Source of the DNA: CAZOKZ01 sp964580585
GTDB lineage: Bacteria > Sumerlaeota > Sumerlaeia > SLMS01 > JAHLLQ01
Assembly (NCBI GenBank): GCA_964580585.1
Contig: CAZOKZ010000008.1
Location: 1-64,000, forward strand
DNA: 64,000 bases
Direction: 5' to 3'
Shown: positions 25,421 to 34,240 of the stretch, piece by piece
How the letters are laid out: the number at the start of each line of letters is the position of its first letter
Numbering within the stretch: position 1 is the first letter of the stretch
Program-made: the position numbers and the translations under genes
The notes under the pieces: generated by a model
Seen by the model: the letters and a program-made list of their open reading frames with translations, nothing else
Databases searched by the model: none
What the model was told of the DNA's origin: nothing

Positions 25421-27292
25421 TCAGCTTTCAAGCGTTTGCCGTACGGCATCGATGATTTCGTTCACGGTGAACGGACGCCCCTGGACTTTGTTCAGCCCCT
25501 TGGCATCGACCAGGTACTTGGCTCGCAGAATTTGCACCAACTGGCCTTTGTTTAACTCCGGAACGATGACGTGCTTGTATTGCTTAAGCAACGTCCCCAG
25601 GTTACGCGGCAACGGATTCAGATAACGCACATGCAGGTGAGCGACCTTCATTCCCTCGCGATTCATCACATTTACCGCTTCGCGCAACGCGCCAAACGTA
25701 CAGCCCCAGCCAACAACGGCAACTTCCGCGTTGGGGTCGCCATGGACTTCCTGCTCCGGAATGAAATCGGCCAGTTGCTCGATTTTTTCCTGACGGGTAT
25801 CGACCATTTTCTGGTGATTGTCCGGATTATAACTGATGTTGCCGGTATTATATTCTTTCTCGATGCCACCAACGCGGTGCATCAGGTGCGGCGTGCCCGG
25901 CAACACCCACGGACGCGACAGGTTTTCATCACGTTTGTAGGGCCAGATTTCACCGTTCGGTCCGTTTGGCTCGGTCAGGTGTTCGACCTTGATGGGTTCG
26001 AGGTCTTCGACTGCGGGGACTTTCCACGGTTCGGCACTATTCGCAATGTACCCGTCGCTCAGAATAATCACGGGCGCCATGGCACGAATTGCCAAACGAG
26101 CGGCCATGATGGCCATCTGGAAGCAATCCGAAGGCGAACGCGGAGCCACGATCACGGCAGGCGATTCGCCATTTCGGCCATACATTACCTGCATCAGGTC
26201 CGACTGTTCCGTTTTAGTGGGCAAACCCGTCGATGGGCCGCCGCGTTGAACGTTGATGATGATGAGCGGAATTTCGAGCATCACGGCAAGGCCCATCGCT
26301 TCGCCTTTGAGCGCGATTCCGGGACCGGCAGATGCCGTTACGCCCAGCGCTCCTGCGAAGGCGGCGCCGATCGAAGCGCCGATGGCGGCGATTTCGTCTT
26401 CCGCCTGGAAGGTGCGGACGCCGAATTCCTTGTGACGTGCCAACTCGTGTAGAATATCGCTGGCCGGTGTGATCGGGTAACTGCCGTAGAAGATATTTTT
26501 TCCCGACAGCTCGCCCGCGGCAATCAACCCAAGGGCCAACGCTTCGTTGCCTTGAATTTCACGGTACACCCCAGGGGGGAGCTTGGCGCGTTGGACCTGG
26601 TAATTCGATTGGAAGAATTCAGCGGTTTCGCCGAAGTAATAACCCGCGTGCAATACCTTCAGGTTTGCATCGCGGACCAGTTGGTTTTTCGCGAATTTCG
26701 AGTCGATGAACTCGATGATCGGTTGAAGGGGACGGCTGTAGAGCCAGCAGACCACCCCGAGCGCAAAGAAGTTCTTGCAGCGCTGGGCATCCTTGCCGAT
26801 CAGACCCAGCTCTTCGCACGCGCGAAGCGTTGATTGCGTCATCGGCACCGGAAACACCCGGTACTTGCTCATCAACGCCCGGTCTTTGAGCGGGTCGGTT
26901 TCATAGCCCGCCAGCTTCAGGTTCTGAGCCGTGAAACCGTCTTCGTTGACAATGATCAATCCGCCGGACCTCAGGTCCTTCAGATTGACCTTCAACGCCG
27001 CGGGATTCATCGCCACCAGCGTATCGACTTCATCGCCGGGTGTGTAAACATCGCTCGAACTGAAGTGGAGTTGGTAGCCTGAAACACCGTACACGGTGCC
27101 GGCAGGGGCACGAATTTCTGCCGGATAATCCGGCAAGGTCGAAATATCGTTTCCGAAAACAGCCGACGTATTGGTGAACTGCATTCCGGTTAATTGCATC
27201 CCATCGCCAGAATCTCCGGCGAATCGGATAATGGCTCTGGTTAAGTCCTCGGTTTGCTTCTGCTGTCCCTTTGCGGGAGTTTCCACGGACAT
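25421..27292 (-). CDS. korA: 2-oxoacid:ferredoxin oxidoreductase gamma-alpha fusion (KorA)
   Basis: 623 residues from MSVETPAKGQQKQTEDL; a longer TTG form from 27343 is possible. The gamma domain comes first (IIRFAGDSGDGMQLTGMQ..., ~20-200), then the alpha domain (GNEALALGLIAAGELSG..., FQAEDEIAAIGASIGAAFAG) and a C-terminal transketolase-like domain. This gamma-alpha fusion with a separate beta gene is the two-subunit Kor arrangement of aerobes and microaerobes as well as anaerobes. No ferredoxin-like delta subunit is present. It drives TCA or reductive TCA carbon flow. Confidence 0.93.
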   Translation of the reverse strand: MSVETPAKGQQKQTEDLTRAIIRFAGDSGDGMQLTGMQFTNTSAVFGNDISTLPDYPAEIRAPAGTVYGVSGYQLHFSSSDVYTPGDEVDTLVAMNPAALKVNLKDLRSGGLIIVNEDGFTAQNLKLAGYETDPLKDRALMSKYRVFPVPMTQSTLRACEELGLIGKDAQRCKNFFALGVVCWLYSRPLQPIIEFIDSKFAKNQLVRDANLKVLHAGYYFGETAEFFQSNYQVQRAKLPPGVYREIQGNEALALGLIAAGELSGKNIFYGSYPITPASDILHELARHKEFGVRTFQAEDEIAAIGASIGAAFAGALGVTASAGPGIALKGEAMGLAVMLEIPLIIINVQRGGPSTGLPTKTEQSDLMQVMYGRNGESPAVIVAPRSPSDCFQMAIMAARLAIRAMAPVIILSDGYIANSAEPWKVPAVEDLEPIKVEHLTEPNGPNGEIWPYKRDENLSRPWVLPGTPHLMHRVGGIEKEYNTGNISYNPDNHQKMVDTRQEKIEQLADFIPEQEVHGDPNAEVAVVGWGCTFGALREAVNVMNREGMKVAHLHVRYLNPLPRNLGTLLKQYKHVIVPELNKGQLVQILRAKYLVDAKGLNKVQGRPFTVNEIIDAVRQTLES

Positions 27293-27651
27293 AATAGGGG
27301 AATTGGGCTCCTCAGTATGGTACTGATACTCACGACCCGCCAAGCATCTTTCAGGCCATGAAAAAGCGCCTCATTTGGGGCGAATCCTGTAGAAACGCTC
27401 CAACATTTCGGCTACCCCTTCAAGGGTAAAAGTGATTGAAATGAATAAATCCTACTAAATTGGTGGGAATTCGAGGCGTTAAAGAGAGGGAAATGTCACA
27501 CTTTTCTTACCACTTTTGGGGCTCGGCGGTCTCACTGCAATATTTTGATGTTCGAAACGCTGCCACGTTTTTCCCTTGGTTTTCGCACAATTGTGCGGCA
27601 GAACGGTTCAAACGAACGAATCGCTGCATGAAGTCAAACGGGAGGTATTTG
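27293..27651. other. Divergent promoter region of korA and a small gene
   Basis: 359 bp between the divergent korA and the coiled-coil gene. An upstream extension of the rightward frame to 27460 lacks a ribosome-binding site and looks non-coding. No repeat is seen. Confidence 0.45.
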
Positions 27652-27960
27652 ATGCAAACGATTATGGTGACCTGTCCGGATTGTAAGACCATCCTTGTGG
27701 TGGATAAAAACACCGGTGCGGTGTTGGAAAAGCGTAAACCGATCGTCGATGAAAGCGAATCGACCGGCGACCGTTTCGAGGACGCCCGGTTGCGTGTCGA
27801 AAAATCCAGCGAGCGGATCGAGGAAAAAGTCGAAGCGGCCAAGAAGGCTCAGAAGGAAAAACTGGCCAAGTTGGACGCGTTGTTTTCCGAACGGAAAAAG
27901 GAGATCGAGGAATCCGGTGAGCCGATCGATCGTCCCGAAGGGATTTTCGATAATTTGTAG
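27652..27960 (+). CDS. Small CPxC plus coiled-coil protein
   Basis: 102 residues from the ATG at 27652, supported by GGGAGG six bases upstream. Residues 1-25 form a half zinc ribbon (MVTCPDCKTILVVDKNTGAVL) with only one CxxC pair, so metal binding would need dimerisation. Residues ~40-85 are a highly charged coiled coil (EDARLRVEKSSERIEEKVEA...). The C-terminus is acidic. No known family. Codon use looks ordinary. It is divergent from korA and 290 bp upstream of glnA. Confidence 0.75.
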   Translation: MQTIMVTCPDCKTILVVDKNTGAVLEKRKPIVDESESTGDRFEDARLRVEKSSERIEEKVEAAKKAQKEKLAKLDALFSERKKEIEESGEPIDRPEGIFDNL

Positions 27961-28129
27961 GATATCGGATGCCAGAATTGTAGCCGTGTGGTCTTTTTTG
28001 CGCACCATGGCGCTAATTGGGCATGGCAAAAAAGTGCCTCCCTGTCAACTTGACGCGTCAAAGTCCGAATTAGAATTTCTAACTATAAAAAAACCAATCA
28101 TTTAGAATTTGGTCTTGTGTTGTGCGGCA

Positions 28130-28146
28130 TGGCACGTTTAACGCAT
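28130..28146 (+). promoter_or_regulatory. Possible sigma-54 promoter of glnA
   Basis: TGGCACGTTTAACGCAT keeps the invariant GG (28131-28132) and GC (28143-28144) with the required 10-base spacing and a perfect TGGCAC -24 box. The -12 box is ACGCAT rather than TTGCAT. It lies about 105 bp before the glnA ATG. glnA is a classic sigma-54/NtrC target, but no NtrC gene is in view. Confidence 0.35.
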
Positions 28147-28250
28147 GTCGCTCCAACGCCCGTATCCGCGTGGTAAAAGCCGACTGGGTGAGTTTGAATG
28201 GTCGGGTAGGACTGCGGGTCAACTCTTCGACAAAAGGTAAACGTTCCACT

Positions 28251-29678
28251 ATGAGACCAGAAGAAGTCATTAAAACCATTGAGGAACAGGGGATTAAGTT
28301 CGTTGACATTAAGTTCATGGACTTCCCTGGCACCCAGCAGCACTTCACCATTCCGGTAAACGATTTTAATGTCGATGTTTTCGAAGACGGCTTGGGATTC
28401 GACGGTTCGTCGATTCGCGGTTGGTCGGAGATCGATCAATCCGACATGCTGGTGATGCCGGACCCGACAACGGCGATGGTTGACCCCTTCACCGATTACC
28501 CGACCATCACGTTGGTCGGAAATATTCTGGACCCGATTACGCGCGAAAAATACACGCGCGACCCGCGTAACACCGCCATTAAGGCTGAGGCCTACCTGAA
28601 GTCCACTGGCATTGGTGACACGGTTTTCATCGGCCCGGAACTCGAATTCTTCCTCTTCAGCGAAGCCCGTTACGCCTACGAGCCGCACACCTCGTTCCAC
28701 CTGGTGGATTCGCCCGAAGGCATCTGGAACTCGGGCAAAGATGAGCGCGACGACTATGGCCGTCCGAACCTGGGCGCCAAAATCCCCCACAAGGGCGGAT
28801 ATTTCCCGAACCAACCGACGGATACGCAGCAGGACATTCGTAACGAAATCGTCGATATCATGAACAGCGCTGGCATGCAGATCGAACGTCACCACCACGA
28901 AGTGGCGACCGCCGGTCAAAACGAAATCGACATGCGTTTCGATACGTTGCTCACGATGGGCGACCGTTGCGCACTTTACAAGTACATCGTCAAAAACGTC
29001 GCTCGTCGTCATGGCCTGTCGGCTTGCTTCATGCCGAAACCGCTGTTTGGCGACAACGGCTCGGGCATGCACACGCACGTCTCGATCTGGAAGGGCGGCG
29101 AAAACACGTTCGCCGGCAATGGCTATGCGGGCATGAGCGAAAATGCTCTGTTCTTCATCGGCGGCATTCTCAAACACGCTCGCGCGCTTCTTGCCTTCAC
29201 GAACCCGACAACCAACAGCTACAAGCGTCTGGTTCCTGGCTACGAAGCACCGGTTAACCTGGCTTACAGCGCCCGTAACCGCTCGGCTGCCATTCGTATC
29301 CCGATGTTCAACATGAGCCCGAAAGCCAAGCGCATCGAGTTCCGTTGCCCGGATCCGTCTTGTAACCCGTACTGGGCCTTCTCGGCTATCCTGATGGCTG
29401 GCCTCGACGGTATCCAGAATCGCCTGCACCCGGGTGATCCGCTGGACAAGAACATCTATGATCTGCCTGCGGAAATCGCCAAGGCTGTGCCGAAGGCTTG
29501 CGGCTCGCTGGAAGAAGCTCTCCAGGCACTGGAAGAAGATCACGAATTCCTGCTCAAGGGCGACGTCTTCACCGAAGACGTGATCGAAACGTGGATCGAG
29601 TACAAGCTCAAGAACGAAGTCGATGCGCTTCGTTTGCGTCCGCACCCGTATGAATTCATGCTGTACTACGACATCTAA
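28251..29678 (+). CDS. glnA: Type I glutamine synthetase
   Basis: 475 residues from MRPEEVIKTIEEQG. It makes glutamine from glutamate, ammonia and ATP as a dodecamer. FDGSSIRGWSEIDQSDM, the GPELEFFLF metal ligands, NEIDMRFDTLL, FMPKPLFGDNGSGMHTHVSIWK and NRSAAIRIP are all present. Y403 in KNIYDLPAE matches the adenylylation site of GSI-beta enzymes, so GlnE control is possible. The frame extends 43 codons upstream, but the ATG at 28251 aligns with the family. It is followed by a terminator and then glnB. Confidence 0.98.
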   Translation: MRPEEVIKTIEEQGIKFVDIKFMDFPGTQQHFTIPVNDFNVDVFEDGLGFDGSSIRGWSEIDQSDMLVMPDPTTAMVDPFTDYPTITLVGNILDPITREKYTRDPRNTAIKAEAYLKSTGIGDTVFIGPELEFFLFSEARYAYEPHTSFHLVDSPEGIWNSGKDERDDYGRPNLGAKIPHKGGYFPNQPTDTQQDIRNEIVDIMNSAGMQIERHHHEVATAGQNEIDMRFDTLLTMGDRCALYKYIVKNVARRHGLSACFMPKPLFGDNGSGMHTHVSIWKGGENTFAGNGYAGMSENALFFIGGILKHARALLAFTNPTTNSYKRLVPGYEAPVNLAYSARNRSAAIRIPMFNMSPKAKRIEFRCPDPSCNPYWAFSAILMAGLDGIQNRLHPGDPLDKNIYDLPAEIAKAVPKACGSLEEALQALEEDHEFLLKGDVFTEDVIETWIEYKLKNEVDALRLRPHPYEFMLYYDI

Positions 29679-29696
29679 GAAGTCTCAGCAGGGGAT

Positions 29697-29734
29697 GGCG
29701 GGGTTCTAACACACTTGAACCCCGCCCATTTTTT
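29697..29734 (+). terminator. Intrinsic terminator of glnA
   Basis: A 10-bp perfect stem GGCGGGGTTC/GAACCCCGCC (29697-29706 and 29717-29726) is followed by CATTTTTT. It separates glnA from glnB, so glnB needs its own promoter or readthrough. Confidence 0.9.
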
Positions 29735-29891
29735 CGCAGGAATAATCTTGGATCGGTGTTCCCCTATGCTTGACGACTGGGCTATCGTGGCCTAAGTTGA
29801 AAGCAGTTATGGTCCGAAAAACATAGAAGCTGGATGTTACTAAACCCGGCAGGCGCTCCGGCGCTTGAACCGGAAAAGGAGTTCTGAGCGG

Positions 29892-30230
29892 ATGCAAAAG
29901 ATCGAAGCGATCATTAAGCCTCACAAAATCGAAGAAATTCGCGCGGCTCTGTCCCAAATCGGAATCATTGGCATCACCGCTTGGGACGTGCGCGGTTTCG
30001 GACGTCAAAAAGGACACCAGGAACTGTACCGCGGTAGCGAGTACCAAGTCAGTTTCGTCCCGAAAATCAAGATCGAGATCGTCTCTCCCGACGATAAAAT
30101 CGACGAAGTCGTCAAAGTGATCACCGATACCGCCAATACCGGCACCATCGGCGATGGCAAAGTCTTCGTTACTCCCGTCAACAATGCGATTCGCATTCGG
30201 ACGGGCGAATCCGGCGACGAAGCGCTGTAA
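29892..30230 (+). CDS. glnB: Nitrogen regulatory protein P-II
   Basis: 112 residues. P-II senses 2-oxoglutarate and ATP/ADP and controls glutamine synthetase, NtrB or ammonium channels. The T-loop KGHQELYRGSEYQVSF carries the uridylylation tyrosine Y51. The B-loop TGTIGDGKVFV and the C-terminal IRIRTGESGDEAL are typical. AAAAGGAG precedes the start. No amtB is adjacent, so glnB is preferred over glnK, though the two cannot be separated on sequence alone. Confidence 0.96.
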   Translation: MQKIEAIIKPHKIEEIRAALSQIGIIGITAWDVRGFGRQKGHQELYRGSEYQVSFVPKIKIEIVSPDDKIDEVVKVITDTANTGTIGDGKVFVTPVNNAIRIRTGESGDEAL

Positions 30231-30247
30231 GGCTTCCCTCCCGATTC

Positions 30248-30301
30248 GCAAACGAATTTCATTCGCCCCGGGGTCACCATGCTCCGGGGCAATTCGTTTG
30301 C
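30248..30301. terminator. Long inverted repeat after glnB
   Basis: Outer arms GCAAACGAATT/AATTCGTTTGC (30248-30258 and 30291-30301) surround an inner stem GCCCCGG/CCGGGGC (30265-30271 and 30284-30290). There is no U-tract, so it may act as an mRNA 3'-end stabiliser rather than an intrinsic terminator. Confidence 0.55.
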
Positions 30302-30429
30302 ATTGAAAACGTCTGCTGTGCTGGTTCTCGCTCCCTTTGCTGTGCATTCCTCCTTGCGATTGGCGCGCGGCTGGTTTCACACTTTCGCCGCTCAACTGCT
30401 GATATTCGATTCAAAAGCGACCTGCTCCC

Positions 30430-31200
30430 GTGTCTGCCGAACTGCCTGCCCTCCACAGCCCTACACGTCTGGTGTTGCCCGTCTTCGAAGGGCCGCTGGA
30501 CTTGCTGCTCCATCTGGTCAAAGTGCACGAGATGGACATCTACGACATTCAAATTTCCGAAATCACCCGCCAGTACATGGATTTTCTGGGCGAAATGGCC
30601 CAGATGAATCTCGATATCGCGGGCGATTTCCTCGTTATGGCGGCGACTTTGCTCAACATCAAGTCGCGTTCGATTCTGCCACGCCAGGAAGAGGAAGTTG
30701 CGCAGGACGAAGAAGAAATCGACGAAATTCTTTCGACCCAGGAATTAATTCGCCGCTTGGTCGAGTATCGCAAGTTCAAGGAAATCAGCGATAACCTCAA
30801 GCAGCTCGAAATGGAAAACATGGGCGTGTTTTATCGCGCTCAGCCTGTGACGGTAATCCCTGGCATGGAGGAAGAGTTACCACGCCAGGACATTCGCGCA
30901 CTCTTCGAGGCATTTTCCCGTGTTCTCAAGCAGGTGCGCTCCAAGCCCCAGCATACCGTCATGCGTGAACAGTTCACCGTCGAAGAAAAGCTGTTTGAAA
31001 TGCGCGAGATGTTGCGAACCCATCGCCAGGTTAACTTGAGCGCCGTGTTCGAGCGATGCGTCACAAAGGAGGAAGTGATTTGCTACTTCCTCAGCATCCT
31101 GGAGCTGGCCAAGATGCGCGAAATTACTGTCGCGCAGGCAGATTCGTTCGAAGATATCCTGATCGCCCCGTGGGATGAGAATGTAACTTATGTCGGCTGA
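30430..31200 (+). CDS. scpA: Segregation and condensation protein A
   Basis: 256 residues from a GTG. ScpA is the kleisin that bridges the SMC dimer for chromosome condensation. LVLPVFEGPLDLLLHLVKVHEMDIYDIQISEITRQY and FLVMAATLLNIKSRSILP are diagnostic, and a C-terminal winged helix (VTKEEVICYFLSILELAKM) is present. It overlaps scpB by 11 bp, so the pair is translationally coupled. SMC itself is not in the window. Confidence 0.96.
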   Translation: MSAELPALHSPTRLVLPVFEGPLDLLLHLVKVHEMDIYDIQISEITRQYMDFLGEMAQMNLDIAGDFLVMAATLLNIKSRSILPRQEEEVAQDEEEIDEILSTQELIRRLVEYRKFKEISDNLKQLEMENMGVFYRAQPVTVIPGMEEELPRQDIRALFEAFSRVLKQVRSKPQHTVMREQFTVEEKLFEMREMLRTHRQVNLSAVFERCVTKEEVICYFLSILELAKMREITVAQADSFEDILIAPWDENVTYVG

Positions 31201-31999
31201 AACACCTGTCAAAGAAGACGAAAAAATTGCTCCGACCCCCGAATCGTCGTCGAGCGACGAACCCCGGCTGCCCCAGCCTCGGCCCGAGGAGCTGCCCGCC
31301 GTTCTCGAAGCGCTGTTGTTTGCAGCTACCGCGCCGCTTTCAATCAAACGGCTTAGCCTTCTGACGAGCGAAGTGCCCCCGGAAACAATCGAAGCGGCGC
31401 TCGAAGGGTTGCGCGCTCGTTACGAAGATCCCGCAAGCGGATTGATGCTGATGGAAGTGGCCGGTGGATACCAATTGGCGACGCGACCATCGGTGGCCGA
31501 CTGGGTATTGGCGTTGCACAAACATCGTCGTAAAAACCCCATCAGTCCCGCCGTGCTCGAAACGTTGGCGATCGTTGCATACAAACAACCATTGGTTCGC
31601 GCCGAAGTCGAATCCATCCGCGGCGTCGATTGCGGCGGGGTGATGCGTTCGCTCCAGGACGCTGGCCTTGTCGAGGTCGTTGGTCAAAAAGAAGTCCCCG
31701 GGCGCCCATCGCTGTACGGCACAACGGACACATTTCTGAAAACGTTTGGTTTACGCAACTTGAATGAACTACCGTCGCTGACGGATCTTAAGAAGATTCT
31801 GACCACACAGATGAAGGGAAAAGAGGACGAAGAGGTCGCTCCTACCGAGGAAACGACGACTTCGGCTGAGACGGCGGAAACGTCTGAACCCGAAACTGCG
31901 GATGTGGCGGTCGAACCCATTGAAAAAGCCGCCTCCGATGAAGAAGCAACCCCCGCAGACACGGAAGTCGCGAAGGAAGAAGACGAAAAAGAGTCGTGA
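31190..31999 (+). CDS. scpB: Segregation and condensation protein B
   Basis: 269 residues. Two winged-helix domains (from LPAVLEALLFAATAPLSIKRL and SPAVLETLAIVAYKQPLVRAEVESIRGVD, to RPSLYGTTDTFLKTFGL) bind the middle of ScpA. The ~70-residue C-terminal tail is strongly acidic and low-complexity (Glu, Thr, Ala, Ser), longer than in Bacillus, as is common in PVC-like and proteobacterial relatives. The N-terminus also has an acidic leader. Confidence 0.95.
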   Translation: MSAETPVKEDEKIAPTPESSSSDEPRLPQPRPEELPAVLEALLFAATAPLSIKRLSLLTSEVPPETIEAALEGLRARYEDPASGLMLMEVAGGYQLATRPSVADWVLALHKHRRKNPISPAVLETLAIVAYKQPLVRAEVESIRGVDCGGVMRSLQDAGLVEVVGQKEVPGRPSLYGTTDTFLKTFGLRNLNELPSLTDLKKILTTQMKGKEDEEVAPTEETTTSAETAETSEPETADVAVEPIEKAASDEEATPADTEVAKEEDEKES

Positions 32000-32060
32000 C
32001 ACAGCGCCACGAAGCGTTCACTGCCTGATCCCGTAAATCTCGTTCATCCCGTCCAATTTC

Positions 32061-32810
32061 ATGAGCCACGAAACATATCGCATTGCTCGATTTTTAGCCC
32101 GCTGCGGCGTGGCCTCGCGGCGCAAAGCCGAGGACTTGGTCCGTGCGGGCGCCGTGAAGGTCAATGGCACGCCCGTAACCCAAGTGGCGTGGAATATCGA
32201 TCCGGTGAACGATGTTGTGGAATACGACGGACGCGTGTTGCGGCTTCCAACCGAGCACGTGACGTTGGCGTTTAACAAACCACTGCGCGTGATGGTCAGT
32301 CGGGGCGATACGCACGAACGACGCACGATTTACGACATGTTGCCGCTCGATTGGGCGTCGCAGGCCGATAAGTTGATCTATGTCGGGCGCCTTGATTACA
32401 TGAGCCAAGGATTGATCTTGATGACAACGGACGGCGAGTTGGCGCATCGGATGATGCACCCGCGCCGCCATGTCGAAAAAGAATACCATATCTGGCTGGA
32501 CCGCGAATTGACGGCGGGAGAGATGCGGGAGCTCGAAGCTGGCGTTGAAATCGAAGGGACCGCCACTTTGCCGTGCACAGTTCGAGCGCTGGGGCGGAAA
32601 AAAGGGGAGCAATCCTACGCCGTGACGTTGATCGAAGGCCGAAATCGACAAGTGCGCAAAATGATCGAATCCGTTGGCGCCAAAGTCCAGCGCCTCGTGC
32701 GGGTGAGAATCGGTATGCTGGAGCTGGGAGATTTGCCAACAGGCGAATGGATGGAGCTGACCGAGGCGGAAATCGAGAAAGCCCAGATATCTTTGCAAGA
32801 CGAGTTGTGA
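32061..32810 (+). CDS. rluB: RsuA/RluB-family 16S/23S rRNA pseudouridine synthase
   Basis: 249 residues. An N-terminal S4 RNA-binding domain (IARFLARCGVASRRKAEDLVRAGAVKVNG) is followed by the catalytic domain with the nucleophilic Asp in VGRLDYMSQGLILMTTDG. The family adds pseudouridine to 23S (RluB, RluE) or 16S (RsuA) rRNA. Placement after scpAB is the conserved rluB context in many bacteria and is why I prefer RluB. Confidence 0.88.
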   Translation: MSHETYRIARFLARCGVASRRKAEDLVRAGAVKVNGTPVTQVAWNIDPVNDVVEYDGRVLRLPTEHVTLAFNKPLRVMVSRGDTHERRTIYDMLPLDWASQADKLIYVGRLDYMSQGLILMTTDGELAHRMMHPRRHVEKEYHIWLDRELTAGEMRELEAGVEIEGTATLPCTVRALGRKKGEQSYAVTLIEGRNRQVRKMIESVGAKVQRLVRVRIGMLELGDLPTGEWMELTEAEIEKAQISLQDEL

Positions 32811-32861
32811 TAAGACTGACGGACGCTGTGGAGTTGCGTCGGCCACAAGGATCGATTTCCT

Positions 32862-33731
32862 ATGAAGTTGCCGCCCGACATTCTTGAACGACTGACGCCA
32901 GAGTTGGTGCTTCGGGCGAACAAACTCTATCACGACCATGAAAACGCCGAATACAACTTACGCCAATCTGAATGGTTCGGATATGAAGTCGCCCGTTGGA
33001 ACGAGCTGGCAGCCAAACATCTTCAGGCTGAGTCGCCCCTGGTGATTCTGGACTACGGTTGCGGCACGGGAATGGAATTGTTGGCTTTTGGCCCGATGTT
33101 GAAAGCTGCCGACCGGGTGATTTGCACGGATTTATCGGAAGGCATCATGGCGGTTTGCCAATCCAATGCGGCGGAAAAATCGTTCCCGTTTGCCCTGGAA
33201 TTTCGCAAATCCGATGGCAGTCGAATGCCGGTTGAGGACGCCTCGTGCGATCGCGTCGTGGTCAATGCCGTGCTTCACCATCTGCCCGATCTGACGCTGT
33301 TTGCCAAGGAGTGCGCCCGGGTTCTCAAACCCAAGGGGCGTCTGGTGGTGGCACACGAACCGAATGCGGACGGGTTTCAGACTGAGCGGCGGTTTCAATG
33401 GGGATTGCTGGGCAAGCCTGGTGAATTCGGGCAATTTCTGGCGGAAAGCAGTCCGCTGATTGAGGCAATTTTGCGCACGGTGACGAGTTTGGTTAGTTCT
33501 CGATACCGCCGTCGTAACGCCATGCTGCGCCGGATTTCCGACTGTTTAGTCGCGGAGGGGCTGATCCACCGTCCCGTTCGCGGGACGGAATTGCAAATGA
33601 TTGTCGATGTGCAATTGCAAAAAGGATTTCAGCGAGACTCGCTTGTGGAGTGTTTTACGAGTTTCGATGTTTTGTCGTGGGAAGTTTACAACAACGACCA
33701 TGCATTGTGTTTTGTTCTGGAAAAAACCTGA
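32862..33731 (+). CDS. Class I SAM-dependent methyltransferase
   Basis: 289 residues. Motif I is VILDYGCGTGMELLAFG; an acidic strand-2 end ICTDLSEGIMAV, motif II/III region DRVVVNAVLHHLPDLTLFAKECARVLKPKGRLVVAHEPN follow. This is the ubiE/methyltransf_11 fold. The substrate is unknown. About 60 N-terminal residues precede motif I and a C-terminal ~100-residue module may form the acceptor lid. Co-directional with rluB, 51 bp downstream. Confidence 0.9.
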   Translation: MKLPPDILERLTPELVLRANKLYHDHENAEYNLRQSEWFGYEVARWNELAAKHLQAESPLVILDYGCGTGMELLAFGPMLKAADRVICTDLSEGIMAVCQSNAAEKSFPFALEFRKSDGSRMPVEDASCDRVVVNAVLHHLPDLTLFAKECARVLKPKGRLVVAHEPNADGFQTERRFQWGLLGKPGEFGQFLAESSPLIEAILRTVTSLVSSRYRRRNAMLRRISDCLVAEGLIHRPVRGTELQMIVDVQLQKGFQRDSLVECFTSFDVLSWEVYNNDHALCFVLEKT

Positions 33732-34240
33732 ACGAAGATGTGAGCAGTCGGTATTCCCAATCACGAAAAATGAATTTTTCGTGAACAAGGGCTTGAATTG
33801 GGCTGTGCAATGAGGCTAGCTTGACAACGTTGGGTTTAAAAACCCGGCAAAAGAACGCTTTTGGCTGCATCTTTCTCCGGTAGAGACAGGTGCGTTTGGA
33901 GGGGTGTCGCTAAATAAACCGCCTGATCGTCCGTCAGATGACGGTCCGATGGTCGGTTCTCAAATTCGTTGACTCACCCATTAAAAGGTTTTATTCCTGG
34001 TTGATACCGTAAACGGTGTTCGAGAAAAGAGCAGGTGTTTTTTACGGATTTTTGAACTACCACATTGACAGCGTAGGGGCTGACCCCCCAACCGTCTTTC
34101 GTTGAAAGGATAGAAGATGCATCGTTGAATTGGGAAAGAGAGACATCATCCGAGAGCAAGTGGCCCCGTGATTGCTTTGAAAAAAGCGAAATCAGGTTTC
34201 AACTCGATGGCTTTAGCTGGGCGAGAAATTATTCGAGATC
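33732..34240. other. Long intergenic region with small inverted repeats
   Basis: 509 bp without a convincing ORF. Two small palindromes are present: CCGTCAGATGACGG (33931-33944) and ACCGTAAACGGT (34006-34017). The sequence is moderately structured and could hold a 5' leader or regulator site for the next gene, but it matches no riboswitch I can recognise. Confidence 0.4.

Noticed and set aside
28098..29645. 515-codon ORF opposite glnA
   Set aside because: Antisense shadow of glutamine synthetase.
33732..34240. Riboswitch in the long leader before the DUF4388 gene
   Set aside because: Small palindromes only; no match to a conserved riboswitch core I can recognise.
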